64,000 nucleotides of DNA from Cryoendolithus antarcticus. Lineage: Eukaryota > Ascomycota > Dothideomycetes > Cladosporiales > Cladosporiaceae. How positions within the stretch are numbered: position 1 is the stretch's first letter; every line of letters starts with the position of its first letter. Shown piece after piece: positions 1 to 11,370 of this stretch. A model generated the notes under the pieces. The model ran no database searches. It was not told the DNA's origin and worked only from the letters and a program-made list of their open reading frames with translations. The translations under genes were made by a program, and so were the position numbers. The DNA is taken from NCBI GenBank assembly GCA_002077065.1, contig NAJO01000035.1:248001-312000 (forward strand), in the 5' to 3' direction.

Positions 1-184
1 GGCCAACGGCGAGATGTCGTCGCCGTCGACCCCACGTGCGCGAAAGCTTAGCAGCCGGCGCTGGCTCGGCGCGCACCTTTCTCGCCGGAGATACGGGGCA
101 TGACTCCGAGACTCTCACATTCCCAAGAGGACCTTCGACAATGCGCCTCGGTCTCCTTCAGCAGCGATGAGCAAGTATGGCTGA

Positions 185-1595
185 GCGGAGGCAACCCAGC
201 ATATCCTTACCACCTCCTGCTACACCATAGCCAATCCAAACATTGTCTTCGCACCAACAAGTACGTCAAACTACCCCCTCAAATCCCTCTCCCCTACTAA
301 ACCCCCCTCCAGTGCTACCTCGAGATGACACCCCCCGCCCCGCCTGCGGCACCCGCACCACCACGCACTCCTACAACACGCCTCTCCACGTGTTTGCTCT
401 CTTCCTAATCCTCACCCTTAGCACCCTCGCCTGCTCCTTCCCCTTGCTAGCCCGACGCTATCCATCCCTCCCAATCCCCTCGCAAACCCTCTTCATTTCG
501 CGGCACTTCGGCACAGGCGTCCTCATAGCCACAGCTTTCGTCCATCTGCTACCGACGGCTTATGGTAACCTGACGGATCCATGTCTGCCGCGGTTTTGGA
601 ACGAGGTCTATCCCGCGATGGCGGGGTTTATAAGCATGTGTTCAGTGTTGGTGGTGGTGGGCGTGGAGATGGTGTTTGCGATGAAAGGGGCGCGGCATGA
701 GCATGGCGTTGATCTTGGGGGGTTGAGGGGGAATGCTAGGAATCAGGGGAGGGGAGGGTATGCGCAGACATCCCAGGGAGAGGAGAGCAGAGCGGGGTAT
801 GGGGAATACACGCCCTCTCGCGGCAGCAGCGCAGGAGGCTACATGGACTCGCCCTTCGAAGCAGAAAGCATACGCAACAAACCGCTCCCTCCGGAACCGC
901 CCTCAGCAGATTCGGATTCGGATCTCGACCTCGATGAGCTAGAAGAAGACGACCACCGACCCTTGAATGGTCACATGACTTTCAAAACCCTCCACACAAA
1001 TGACCACCATCACGCAAACGACCGACGTAACTCAAACGGCCGTTCCCGCCGTCCACCCCACAGCCGCGCAACCTCTCACACCCCACCAGATCCCCTCTCC
1101 GAACGCCGCCAAATCCTGCAATGCCTCCTCCTCGAAGCCGGAATCCTCTTCCACAGCGTCTTCATAGGCATGGCCCTCTCAGTCTCCACGGGTCCACCCT
1201 TCTACGTCCTCCTAATAGCAATCTCCTTCCACCAGACGTTCGAAGGCCTCGCGCTCGGGTCCCGAATAGCCGCGATATCGAGTTTCAGTACGAGCAGTTT
1301 GAAGCCATGGATTATGTGTCTGTTGTACGGCGTTACGACGCCGATTGGGCAGGCGGTAGGCTTAGGGGTCCATGGACTGTATGATCCGAGTAGTGAGGTG
1401 GGGTTGCTGATGGTGGGCGTTGTGAATGCTGTTAGTTGTGGGTTGTTGGTCTATGCGGGGTTAGTGCAGCTTTTGGCGGAGGACTTCCTGAGTGAAAGGA
1501 GTTATGTCGAGCTGAAAGGTAAGCGGAGAGTGCAGGCTTGTGGGGCGGTAGTAGGAGGGGCTATGTTGATGGCTTTTGTGGGCGCTTTTGCGTGA
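185..1595 (+). CDS. ZIP-family zinc/iron transporter, 5' end unresolved
   Basis: Likely plasma- or organelle-membrane divalent metal (zinc) importer of the ZIP family. About eight hydrophobic segments are visible. The second holds ISRHFGTGVLIATAFVHLLP and the third lies near nt 620-690. A long hydrophilic, acidic and His-rich loop (HTNDHHHANDRRN) follows, then a block with HSVFIG and HQTFEGLALG, the His-containing metal-path motifs of TM4 and TM5, and three more TM segments to the C-terminus. An intron at 261-312 (GTACGT donor, CTACTAAAC branch region, CAG acceptor) is well supported. It joins a frame reading CYTIANPNIVFAPTN to VLPRDDTPRP. That upstream frame has no ATG after its stop at 182-184, so a further upstream intron or start was not found; an unspliced start at 243 is the alternative. 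The gene converges on rfc2. Family call is firm, 5' structure is not. Confidence 0.85.
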
Positions 1596-1745
1596 TGTAC
1601 ATAGCATGTCATCTAAAAGCTCATCTACACCATGCGATTCCTCACACGGTGCTTCGCCTCCATTCTCAGCGACATGACACGCACCGCCGAACGCCTACGC
1701 TTCCCAGAAAACACGCCCTCGTCTCCGCAATTCACAGCCTGATCA

Positions 1746-2993
1746 TCACCTCTCCCCCAGCACCCCAGCGATCCTCAAACACAGATCTAGCACGGTCAAA
1801 TGCTCCTCACTCCCATCCACAAGCCTCTTATCCGTCTCGGAGAACGCAAGCACAATCCGCGCTTTCTGCCAATCAGCCACACTCTCGTCCTGAATCACGA
1901 TCTCCTCGTACAACTGCGTGACGAGCTGTCCCGCGCTCCAGCCTTCCGCTACGAGGTCTTCCACGATGGTGGAGACGCGGGAGTAGACTGTGCCTTTGCT
2001 GCTGGGCCGCATGGCTGTGAGGAGTGAGGTGATGGTAGAGGAGGGTATGACGCCGGCTATGTCTTCGATTGTAGCGGGGGTTATTGCTGGACCGGAGGCA
2101 GAGACGGGGGTGTCGATGTCCATGGCCGAAACGTCGTCATCGTCAGAGTCGTCCGAGATGGTCTTGGCTTTCCGCTTCTTGCTGCCGTTCGTCCCTGCAG
2201 CCGAGGGATCGGCTTTCACGGCTCCCACGAGGCGGGCGGCGGATTGGAGATACGTGACTGCTTTTCTCAGATCGCCGTCACTGCAGCGGAGGAGAGTGTC
2301 GATCACGCCGTCTTCTAACCGCACATTCTCGAGCCGCGCGATGTCGGCTATGCGCTTCCCTGCGTTCCCCTCGTCTAGAGATTTGAAGCGGAATTTACTG
2401 CATCTGCTTGCGAGTGGGTCGATGATTCGGGTAACGTAGTTGCAGATCAGACAGAAGCGCGTGATCTTGCTGTATGTCTCCATCGTTCTTCGGAGCGCGG
2501 ATTGCGCGTCTTGTGTCATACTGTCTGCTTCATCCAAGACGATGATTTTGTATGGCGGACAAGGGTACTTCTTCCGGTATTCCTCGCCCGCCGGCCCACT
2601 AGGCGGGTTGGACAACTGCATCCGCGCGAAATCTTTCACCTTCTCCCGCACTATGCTAATACCCCGCTCATCTGAGGCGTTCAATTCCAGTACCCTCGTC
2701 TTGAACAGCTCCGGGCCATATAATTGCTTCGCCAACGCTAGGACCGTAGACGTCTTCCCTGTCCCAGGCGGGCCATAGAACAGCATGTGCGGGAGATTTG
2801 CGGATTGCAGCGTTCGACGCAGGATTTGGACTGTGTGATCTTGAGCTGTGATGTCGTCGAGGGATTTGGGGCGGTACTTCTCGACCCATGGTTGGAAGGT
2901 GTTTGAGGGCTGGGTGGTGGGAGTTTTGGAAGAGGAGGCTGCGGCGGTGAGGGCGGCGGCTTGGCGGGCGCGGATGTCGAAGAAGTTGGCCAT
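1746..2993 (-). CDS. rfc2: Replication factor C subunit 2 (clamp loader ATPase)
   Basis: Small AAA+ subunit of the RFC clamp loader, which opens PCNA and loads it on primer-template junctions during replication and repair in the nucleus. The uninterrupted 415-residue frame shows the RFC box [20 protein letters not shown], Walker [10 protein letters not shown] near residue 75, [10 protein letters not shown], Walker B LDEADSM near residue 150, the SRC arginine finger in [10 protein letters not shown] near residue 195, and the helical collar at the C-terminus. The [30 protein letters not shown] signature matches yeast Rfc2 (human RFC4) rather than Rfc3-5. A low-complexity acidic, Lys-rich insert (GSKKRKAK to DDSDDDD) sits between the AAA+ module and the collar. 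No intron is needed. It is divergent from the GFA gene, with a 545 bp spacer. Confidence 0.96.
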   Translation of the reverse strand: MANFFDIRARQAAALTAAASSSKTPTTQPSNTFQPWVEKYRPKSLDDITAQDHTVQILRRTLQSANLPHMLFYGPPGTGKTSTVLALAKQLYGPELFKTRVLELNASDERGISIVREKVKDFARMQLSNPPSGPAGEEYRKKYPCPPYKIIVLDEADSMTQDAQSALRRTMETYSKITRFCLICNYVTRIIDPLASRCSKFRFKSLDEGNAGKRIADIARLENVRLEDGVIDTLLRCSDGDLRKAVTYLQSAARLVGAVKADPSAAGTNGSKKRKAKTISDDSDDDDVSAMDIDTPVSASGPAITPATIEDIAGVIPSSTITSLLTAMRPSSKGTVYSRVSTIVEDLVAEGWSAGQLVTQLYEEIVIQDESVADWQKARIVLAFSETDKRLVDGSEEHLTVLDLCLRIAGVLGER

Positions 2994-3538
2994 GATCGCG
3001 GTGGTACTGAGGTCCGTGGACCGGGGGGAATAGATTGTTCAATGGTTACAGTGCTGTAACGTCGACGCGCTTGGTCGACGCGACGTGATGCACTTTAGAC
3101 GGCAGATCGGCGGAGGTTCCCCGAGCGCCGATGAGCCATCACGGTCTTGGTGAAGTGTTGCCATCAGTATCTGATGAGACTCCTGTATCCTTTCTCCATC
3201 AACATGAACGCTGTTGTCAGAGCATCACAAGATTCGCTGTGTGTCCGAGTCTTCCTAGGCGGAGTGCTCAGAACGGCTTCGTGAACGCGAAATGCCTCAC
3301 ACTGTTGGCTAGGCCGAGCGACATCATCGCATGAGGGGAACGACCTGCCTCGTGCGGAGCAACGTAGCTGCTGGGGGATAACTAAGCTTCTCTCTGGTCT
3401 AGACTCGCAGCGTACGGATATATATGTAAGTCTTGACGACCTCTTCTTCGCGTCATATTCCGAGTCTCCCAGCGCCTTTTCTCCTCTATCGTCACCACAC
3501 CCAGTTACAACCGCAAAAGCCACTGCACAGCATCCACC
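2994..3538. other. Divergent intergenic region rfc2 / GFA gene
   Basis: Shared upstream region of two divergently transcribed genes. I see a TATA-like stretch close to the GFA start and nothing else recognisable. Open frames here have no family resemblance. Confidence 0.6.
3418..3426 (+). promoter_or_regulatory. TATA-like element upstream of the GFA gene
   Basis: ATATATATG lies about 115 bp upstream of the ATG at 3539, followed by a pyrimidine-rich leader. Position and composition suit a core promoter. This is a sequence-only guess. Confidence 0.35.
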
Positions 3539-4103
3539 ATGCCCGAACTCACAGGCGACCCGAAACAACACGATCCTGCCTCCTTCAAAGATGGCTTGAA
3601 AGGCAGCTGTCTCTGCGGCTCCATTCAAGTCACAATCCTCGAGCCCGATCTGTTCGCGAAACCCAAGGGCCATCTATGCCACTGCGCGAATTGCAGGAAA
3701 GTTGCTGGCTCATACGTAGCGAGCAACATGCTACTAGATGCCGACAAAGTCAAGATCGAGGACCGCGATGGGACGTTGAAGGTGTACGAGGATAAGGCGA
3801 CAGGGAGCGGGAATAGTGTGTTCAGGAGCTTTTGTGGGAAGGATGGGAAGTATGTTGCACGCATATCTGTCGGTGTTGCTGGCGAAACAGTGAGTACTGA
3901 TCACGCGATGCAGTCCCGTGAAGTCCGAGACGCAACTCTACCCCGGCAAAGTGATCATGAAAATGGGCATGTTCCCTCGCATACCGAAGCCCGAAGCGGA
4001 GGGGTTCGGCCTGCACAAGCACGACTGGCAAGCAAACCACGAAGGCATTCCCATCTATGAAGTAAAGTGGGCGGGACCAGAGAAGAAGGAGATGAAGTCG
4101 TGA
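3539..4103 (+). CDS. GFA/CENP-V-family (glutathione-dependent formaldehyde-activating-like) protein
   Basis: Small zinc-binding protein of the GFA superfamily, a Mss4-like fold; many fungal members have no proven substrate. Exons 3539-3849 and 3914-4103 encode 166 residues. The intron at 3850-3913 has a GTATGT donor, a CTGATCAC branch region and a GCAG acceptor. Zinc-ligand motifs are GSCLCGSIQV near residue 21 and GHLCHCANCRK near residue 43. Splicing creates SFCGKDGNPVKS, then YPGKVIMKMGMFPRIPKP, the family's conserved C-terminal block. The usual CxxCG at this spot reads CGKDG, so the second cysteine is Asp. The gene converges on the expansin-like gene. The family call is strong; the catalytic role is uncertain. 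Confidence 0.88.
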
Positions 4104-4205
4104 GATGTATGCTCTGCTAAGAACGTGTACATAGAAACGAATGTCAAGTCTCGTCAACAAGCGATCGACGCGATCAACGCAAGATCAGAATGCAGCACTT
4201 CTCGC

Positions 4206-4965
4206 CTAAGCGTAGTTGCTGTCCGCCGCCTTGATAACATCCCCCTTCATACTAACATCCTTCACAACCAGAACCGTGCCCGTCTGACTCGTAACCCTGA
4301 TCCACGCCGTCGTCGCCCCAATCCCACTGCTAATCTCAAAGAAGTTATAAGTCTGCCTCGTCGCAGTCTTCCACGTCTTGCCTTGATCGGCACTCGCCTC
4401 CAACTTCGATGTGCGACGATGCCCGTTCACGACCTGCGCGCTGAACCAGTACTGCGAGACGCCGGATTTCATGTGGATTTGCAAGGGCCCGGTGACGGGG
4501 CAGGGCACGTAGTCCCAAGTGATGTCTATGATGCCTTTGGAGGCTGGGGCGAGGGAGGTGAAGGCGCTGGGGAAGAGGTCGAGGTGGTTTGTGCCACAGC
4601 CGGGGCATTGGTCGACGATCTTATAGTCACGTCAGTATTTGTTGTTGTCATGCCTGAACAGTAGGTGCTTTGCTTACCATAGCAGTCACGCTCTTGCCGC
4701 CGTAATTAACCTCTACGCAGCCGCCGCAATTGGCAGCGGTGTCCCAGTTCGCGTCGCTCAGAGCTGTGCCTTGCAGACCCGAAGGGAGGGTGTAGGTGCT
4801 GAAGGAGCAGGTACCGCCTTGTACATTACCACCGTAGTACGTTGCCTGGCCGCTGAGAGAGCGACGGGCCAGGGATCGGGAGTCGAGGGACATGCCCGGA
4901 GTGACAGCGGCAAAGGCCAAGCTTGAAGCCGACGCCAGCGTGGCGAGCATGCTTTGAGCGAGCAT
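4206..4965 (-). CDS. Secreted expansin-like (DPBB plus CBM63-like) protein
   Basis: Probable secreted cell-wall-loosening or carbohydrate-binding protein. Exons 4965-4678 and 4619-4206 give 233 residues; the 58-nt intron begins GTAAGC. The N-terminus MLAQSMLATLASASSLAFAA is a signal peptide, followed by an RSLARRSLSG stretch that could be a Kex2-type site. The first domain is a six-stranded double-psi beta barrel with GQATYYGGN, CGGCVEV and, across the splice, VTAMIVDQCPGCGTNHLDLF, which carries the conserved Asp. The second domain (KGIIDITWDYVPC to the end, including YWFSAQVVNGHRRTSKLEA) resembles the beta-sandwich of bacterial-type expansins. Both domains are retained, unlike single-domain loosenins. 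Its substrate could be fungal or plant wall. It reads toward the GFA gene. Confidence 0.88.
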
Positions 4966-5627
4966 ATCTGCTGAAGGAAGGCTGGCTTTCTTGTAAGGCC
5001 GAAAGAGTAATGACTGGATGGTATCTAGACCGGCTAGAAAGATGACCTTGCTGGAAGAAAGATATGAAGAGTGCTTGGTGAGAAAAGAGAACAGATCTAG
5101 AAAAGCGTGTTTTACCACAAAAGAGATGAAGCAGTGGTCGAGACGCTGAGGTCCCACATACCGGTTTCATGTTGATGATGGGAGGCAGTACAGTTAGGTA
5201 GCGCATCGTCCACGACATACGCTGTGAGTTGACATGAATCGGAAGTCGTCGACGTCTATCTGGCGATCGGGCTCGGCAGCCATGTGCATTGTATGTTATG
5301 CGTGTGGTGTAGGATATCATTGAGAACAGCAAGCTCGGAGGCAGGGGGAAGTCGGGCTCAAAATACGTTTCACAAGCAATGATCTCCGGCAGGGATTGCC
5401 AGCCTTATTGAGCACGTCACATCATTCAGCCTGAGAATATAGCCAAGTTCTCCGAATACAACTGCGATGATACGAAGGCTTGCGACGTCCTATTCAGCGT
5501 TTCGGACGTATACATTACGCACTACTACCTTGCTTGCAGGAAGTTTCGAATGACCATTTTGCTATCTTTCCTTGATTACTCAACACCGTCCTTTTCATGG
5601 CTCTCATGGAGATCAAGCGCCTTGCTC
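4966..5627. other. Intergenic region between expansin-like and hydrolase genes
   Basis: Contains the promoter of the expansin-like gene and the 3' flank of the hydrolase gene, both transcribed leftward. I see no coding similarity or repeat. Confidence 0.5.
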
Positions 5628-7091
5628 TCAAGCAAAGAAAGTGTTGATCGTGTCGTAAGTGAACTGGTGCGAGTACTCGAGGTTCAATCCATGGCCAGCG
5701 TGTGGCACTGTAACAGCTGTCAGCATCAAATGTCAGATGACCAGTGCAGCTGTAAATGAACTCACCAACAACAGCCTTGATCGTAGTCGCAGTGAACGCC
5801 TTCTGCGTCTGCGCAATAATGCTGCTCCCCGCAGGCGCGCCGTTATAGCAGCTCCCACCACAGAACGGCACGTCCCTCTCGCCAGTGATAACAAGCACCG
5901 GCTTAGCGAACGCATTTGGCACCGCAGCCGCACCACCAATACTCAGCAGCTCGCCGACCGTTACTGGCTGGCCCGTCGCAGCAGCGAACGCGAGGATCCC
6001 GGCATCGAATTGCTTTGGTGCGAAGAAGTTCGTTTGCACGCCTGAGGCGTCGCCGGCGGCGAAGTAGCCGTGCACGTACTTGGGACCAAGAGTCGGGTTG
6101 GTCTTGACGTCTACGAAGTTGCCGCCGTAGAGGAAGTCGACGAGGAAGGAGCCGTTGGCTGAGAAGCCTGTGAGGGCGATGCCGTCGGAGAGCTCAGGGT
6201 AAGCAGCCGTGAGGGCATAGGCTGGAATGAATTGTTAGCATCTGTTATACCATGCGCATTCGACACAGCAGAGAGACCCACTTTGCACGGAACCGAAGCT
6301 GTGTCCGACGTGAAGGTACTTCTCGAACTTGGGCACGCCTGGGACAGCACCATTGCGAAGCAGAACGGTAAGCGCTCGAAGAGCGTCAATTTCAAGCTGG
6401 GCCTGGATCTCGTTCACTGGCTCGCCGTGAGAGCTCGCACCAATACCGAGACGGTCATAGGAGAAGGTGGCGAAGCCGTACTTGTCGGTGGCGACTGCGG
6501 AGTACGACTATATCGAATCAGCAAACTGCCAACACACTGCAAAATCATTCGCGGAAGCTCACGTAGTTCGGCGCATTGTATGGCAAGTCCCAGTAGGATC
6601 GATCGAAGCCAATACCATGCGTCAAGATCTGCAGATTCTTGGGTGCCTGCTGTTGGCCACCCTGCTGACCCTTATTCCAGCTGCCGTGACGACCGGGTCC
6701 GCCTGGACGACCTTGCTGCTGGCCCGGCACGCAGTATGTCGCAGCCAGGTTATAATGGCCCTTTACGGTGGCGTACTGGTCACCATGTCAGTAGTGGCAA
6801 ACATGTTAATGCCGTGGAGAACGTACGCCAGCGAGAACAGCGGCAGTGTAGTTGGCGCCTTGCTGGGCATCGTTGAGGATGAACTCGGTCACCTCGATAT
6901 TGTTCTGAGGCGCAGAGACGTTGAAAACTGCATTGCGCGCTGAGACGTCGACGGGAACAGTCAGGTTGACGCTGGGAAACGATCAGTATCGGTGTTGACC
7001 AAGTCTAGGCTCTCGAAGGTGAAGCTAACCAGTGGTAAGCAGCTGCAGTGCTAGCCAAGCCGGCCGTGAAAGCGATTGAGGAAGTCTTCAT
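5628..7091 (-). CDS. Secreted alpha/beta hydrolase (lipase/esterase-like)
   Basis: Probable secreted serine hydrolase, 393 residues from six exons: 7091-7030, 6971-6827, 6775-6563, 6507-6282, 6221-5766 and 5707-5628. All introns are 51-60 nt with GT-AG ends and the phases join cleanly. A signal peptide (MKTSSIAFTAGLASTAAAYH) opens the protein. It continues with CVNLTVPVDVSARNAVF, THGIGFDRSYWD (oxyanion region), FATFSYDRLGIGASSHGEP, the nucleophile elbow VGHSFGSVQ, acid GERDVPFCGG and base VPHAGHGLNLE, a complete Ser-Asp-His triad in family order. A Gly/Gln-rich run (PGQQQGRPGGPGRHGS) is inserted before the oxyanion loop. I know close relatives only as fungal AB-hydrolase proteins without a defined substrate. 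Confidence 0.9.
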
Positions 7092-7873
7092 TTTTAATAA
7101 GGATACAATGATGGTGATAGAAGACGAGGAACAGCACCGAAGACATGTCGCCCGGGTGTTATACTCCCCAGTGATATGTGATCTCGACCTACCTTAGTGG
7201 AGCCAATAGTGCCCATCAGTCAGCGCACGGCACTTCGCACCGTTGCCGTGACGTCTACACCCCGGGAACACTCGCGGAGAACTGGAGATCTCGATACTTG
7301 ATGCGCATTTCGGGCGTCGGAGTGATCAGCGCGTTGTATTTGCATTTGAGATGCGGAGTCGCTCTGCGCCGCTAAAAGTCTAGTCCCACGGCTCGCCATG
7401 ACGTGATGCGCGGTGATAATGGTGCAGGCCGCATCTCCCCCAAACGGTAGTAGATACGGAATGCGAGGGCTAGCCTGCGATATAATGCTCTGCCATATGT
7501 GGCGGGACAGCATACAAGGTCGTCGTCAAGGTTGTGGGACCAAAGATGACAAACAGCGTTTGGCAGGGAAGTAGCTTCCAAATCACGTCGTACCTTGCAG
7601 CTGCTACCAAGCTTTAAGGTAGAGCTCCCGTCCCTTCGCACCGAGCCTCATGTCTGTACGACGGCTCTTGAGGATCTTAGATCCACTCGCAGAAGGTGCT
7701 GTCACAGCCGATCATCATCGCGGCCGATGAGCTCCTCGTGGCCCTCCATAATGTAGCGATCCCTCCGGAAGCCCTATGCCGCATTTTCCTCCCATCCGTT
7801 CATTCCTAACATCTTTGCGATGCCTTAGACAAGATTCAGACATCGAACTTTCCTCAACCACTCTCCTCACCGT
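7092..7873. other. Intergenic region upstream of the hydrolase gene
   Basis: Holds the hydrolase promoter and the 3' flank of the first BTB gene. Short frames on both strands show no recognisable protein, and I see no repeat or RNA gene. Confidence 0.5.
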
Positions 7874-8876
7874 TCACACATGACTTGGCTTCAGCACCGA
7901 CTGTCCACACTTCGGGCACAGCGCAGTCGGGCCCGCAAGATCCATCGGCCAAGCGAAGCGCTGTCCGCAAGTGTCAGTATGGCATCGCACTCTGTCCTCG
8001 ACAAACTTCCGCCCGCGGCCCCTCCACCTAGAGGTTACGGTGTCATTGACCTCTGCTGCCGGCTCAGCCGTGACTGCCGGCTTTCCCGCTTCCGCCAGTT
8101 TGGTTACCAGCTCGACCGCAAACCCGGGAGCTCGCAGTAATGCGTCTTTGATGCTTCCGCTCTGACTTCCGGTGTCTTCGCTACTGGCTGTCATCTCGTA
8201 CACGATACATAGAACGTGATCGAAAATCTGCTGGCGTATGATGGAGTGTGGCGGAGTGTCCTCCAACGCAGCAGTGAGCAACGTGGCAAAGACAGCACGG
8301 CGTGAGTATCTTTTTGCCAAGGTCATGAAATACTTCCCAGCCATGTCGACGAGAGGCTTGATCCCATATTTGTCAGCCAGAATATGAACGCGTAGAGGAA
8401 GCATGGCATCCGCTAGGCCGTCCTTGTCATTCACTTGCTTCGAGCAGCTGTCGGTGTAGAGGTAGGTAATCAGGACGTCTAATGCGTCTTGATCATCGCA
8501 CGAGAGGTCGATTCGTCCGCGCTTAGCTTCCTATCATCAATGTGTCAGCTTCATTAGGGACACGGCCATGTGAGGGGCGAAGACTCACGTTAAATTGCCC
8601 GTTACAGGCCTTCATGAAATATTCGGAGTGTGGACAAATGATCGCCTTGTGCACATTCCATTCTTTCTCTCCGCAGACTATCACGAAGTCCGAGAAGTTC
8701 CCGCTGGTCAGGAGGCTGTATCAGTCGGTCAGCTACTTCCTCCCCATACAGGTAGCGTTGGTATAGGTAAAGGACCTTTCGAGGCCAGCGATCTTCGGTG
8801 GAGTAGCGGGCACTTTGGGCTTCGCTGACGTCTTCCTTACAACCCTTGGAGCGTCAATTGAGGCGGGTGCGGACAT
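7874..8876 (-). CDS. BTB/POZ protein with C-terminal Cys4 ribbon (copy 1)
   Basis: Member of a local BTB family. Exons 8876-8776, 8715-8589 and 8530-7874 give 294 residues. The BTB half reads SLLTSGNFSDFVIVCGEKEW, then VHKAIICPHSEYFMKACNG, followed after an intron by GRIDLSCDDQDALDVLITYL. The second half has LRVHILADKYGIKPLVDMAG and a helical region. The tail carries RCHTDTCGQRFAW and ALCPKCGQ, a probable four-Cys zinc ribbon. Intron 1 has an unusual GTCCTT donor but the expected 60 nt length, and its use restores the SLLTSGNFSDF core; intron 2 sits at the position common to the family. No internal stop. BTB proteins often dimerise or recruit Cul3; the role here is unknown. Confidence 0.85.
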
Positions 8877-9313
8877 CTCTGCGATCGTGCTGCCGAAGTT
8901 CTTCGTGATGGAGTGCGGAGTGCGCTGCGTGACAAATTTGTACACGCGCGTGTGCGACGCCGAGAGCGTCCATTGTCGATACGAGGAAGGTACGGTCGAG
9001 ATTGAGCAGTCAAGGCAGGAACGTGTGAAGCTGATGGTGGTAACACTAAGCTCACATCAGACATCTCCATTACTACATTCTCAACCTTGCAATACATACA
9101 CAGAACATGATCAGCGCCTTTTCCGCTCCAGAGCGCACACACCGACCCTCCACCATCGCTATGCATTTCAGCTGTCCCGTCGAGATGCCCAGCCCATATG
9201 CAAATGCAATCGTTCCATCTTCACCCGGAAATGCATCAAAATCAACGTTCCCATTTTAGACTCCCATAGATCCTCATCCCCCATCCCACATTACCATTCT
9301 CACACGTGACTTT
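8877..9313. other. Intergenic region upstream of BTB copy 1
   Basis: Promoter side of BTB copy 1 and 3' flank of the Skt5-like gene. No recognisable coding or repeat content. Confidence 0.5.
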
Positions 9314-11370
9314 TCAGAATATCCCCAATATCTTCTTCTTCCCTCCCATCGCCTCACTCCCGCTCCCGTTCATCAACTCCCTCCTCTTCGCCTCGCCCTT
9401 CCCCATTGGCACAGGAACGGGTCCTTGAGAGTTGCCTGAGGCGGCTGCGCGAATAATCTGCAACCGCTGTCGTGCAACGTCGTTGCCCTTCTCCGCGGCG
9501 CGGACATACCACATGTTCGCTTCTAAGGGGTCGCGGCGCGTGCCGATACCCATTTCGGTGAAGTAGCCGATAGCGTACTCGGCTTTGGGGAGACCTGCGT
9601 TGCTGTCAGTACCTGCAAGTGGGAAACATAAGGGAAAGGTAACATACCGGCCTCAGCAGCCTGCTTCGCCCAAGCACAAGCCTCCGCCTCATCCTTCTCC
9701 AGCACCGGCGGAGCGCCGACCATATACCACGCACAAAGCGCCATCATTGCCTCTGGCACGCCCCGCGTCGCAGCGCCGTTATAGAAATGCACGCTCAGCG
9801 CTGCGTCTCTCGGACACCCATACAGCCCGTTCTCGTATGCCTCACCCATCAGCAAGTTGGCTCGAGCGTGCCCGAGCTCAGCAGCCTGCGTGAGTAGCTG
9901 CGCGGCGTAGGCTTCGTCTTTGAAGACATCAGCGCCGTAGCCTGTGAGATGTAGCATGCCAAGTTCGTAGGGAGCGGTGTTGTATTGGAAGTCGGCGGAT
10001 TCCTGCGCGCGGCGAAGGAACTTCAAGCCTTCGCGTTCGTGGTTTCGGGAGAGTCCCATGTCGCCTTTAAGACATGCCATGCCCAGCCGCGTCGCTGCGC
10101 CAGGGTGATTCTTGGCTGCTGCGTTGCGGTAGAATTGCACTGCTTTGGGGTAGGACTTTGCTGTTCCCCAACCGAACTCATAGCACAGTGCTGCGCGGTA
10201 TCCAGCTTCTGCGTGGCCGTGTTTGGAGGCTGCAACAAACAAGGGAAAAGCCTTATCGTGGTCTGGTTTGTCTTTGTTGAACACACCGCTGAAGAAGCCG
10301 TCTGCTAGGTAGTATTGCGCGAATGGGTAGGCGCGGTCTGAGAGGCGTTGGAGAATGTGTTTTGCTTCGAGTCTGAGCTCCACAGGGTTCAGGTCGGCGT
10401 GCAAGTCGGGTTCATTGGCTGCATTCATCATGAAGATCGCGAACTCGTATTGCACTGAGGCGTCGGTGGTTTTCTTGACGTTGGCGCGGTACATGTCGAG
10501 GGTCTTCTTGGTGTCCAGGAGAGATGCGCCACGTCCGACGACAGTTTGGAGTCCGGCGTTGTTCAACCCGGTGCTGAGCGCGACCTGTTGGTGGTATGGC
10601 ACATTGTTCAGTAGGTCTATGTAGCTTATGGGTCGTGCGCCAGGAGATCGTCGTGATGATGAGATGTCGCGCGCGTAGGTTCCAGGCGAACCTGGATCCG
10701 ATCCATTGTTGCTCCACGGCGAGAGTGTACGTCCTCGCAGATCTGAACCCAGTGTATATGTAGACACCGGCCGCGCCAAGTTCGGCTGACCTCCAGGCAC
10801 TTGCAACGACTGGACATGCCGTTGTTCCGCACTCGAGCTCGATCCTGTTGTCGCATGTGATGCTCTATACTGCTCTTTGCGCTTCCTCGGCGCATCGTCG
10901 AACGCAGCGTACTGCAGCCCTTCCACCTCCCCATCCTCTACCAGCGGTACCCCTCTTTCTGACCCTTCTACCGCCGGCTGACTTCCTCTGGACGATCCTC
11001 GACTGTGCGCCGCTCCATCTACCACCCGTATCGAGTTCCCTAAGGGCTTCCGCCTGATCGGCAGAGATGATACTGAGCCGGTGCGATCCGAGTCTGGTGT
11101 GTCCACATGTCGCGACGCAGGCCGGTAGTCTCCCTGTCCGTCCGATGCCTGACTAATCGAGACGCTCTCCGCCTCTTGTATGCCTCGTCTCGGTGGACTG
11201 ATGCTGATCGGACTACCGGGTGCTTCCGAAAGTCGCACTTCTGGATGTTCGAGGTACGGCTGCTTATTACCGTTTAGTTCCGGTGATGTGCTCGGCGGCG
11301 AAGGCGCAATCTCTCTGATCGATCGTCTTGCTGGCGAGGTGGGCGACTGAGGGACGCCGTACTGAGCCAT
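9314..11370 (-). CDS. Skt5/Chs4-like chitin synthase activator (Sel1 repeats)
   Basis: Probable activator or anchoring subunit of a Chs3-type chitin synthase at the plasma membrane or septum. Exons 11370-9648 and 9594-9314 give 667 residues. The intron starts GTATGT and ends at AACGCAG, restoring EAGLPKAEYAIGYF; a nearer CAG would break the frame. About 240 N-terminal residues are disordered and Ser/Pro/Arg-rich. Then come the family block ISYIDLLNNVPYHQQVAL and a run of Sel1-like repeats, for example YRAALCYEFGWGT, TRLGMACLKGD, YELGMLHLTGYG, NLLMGEAYENGLYG and MALCAWYMVGAP. The protein ends KKILGIF, so the C-terminal CaaX prenylation box of yeast Skt5 is absent. It is transcribed divergently from the chitin synthase gene. 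Confidence 0.9.
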
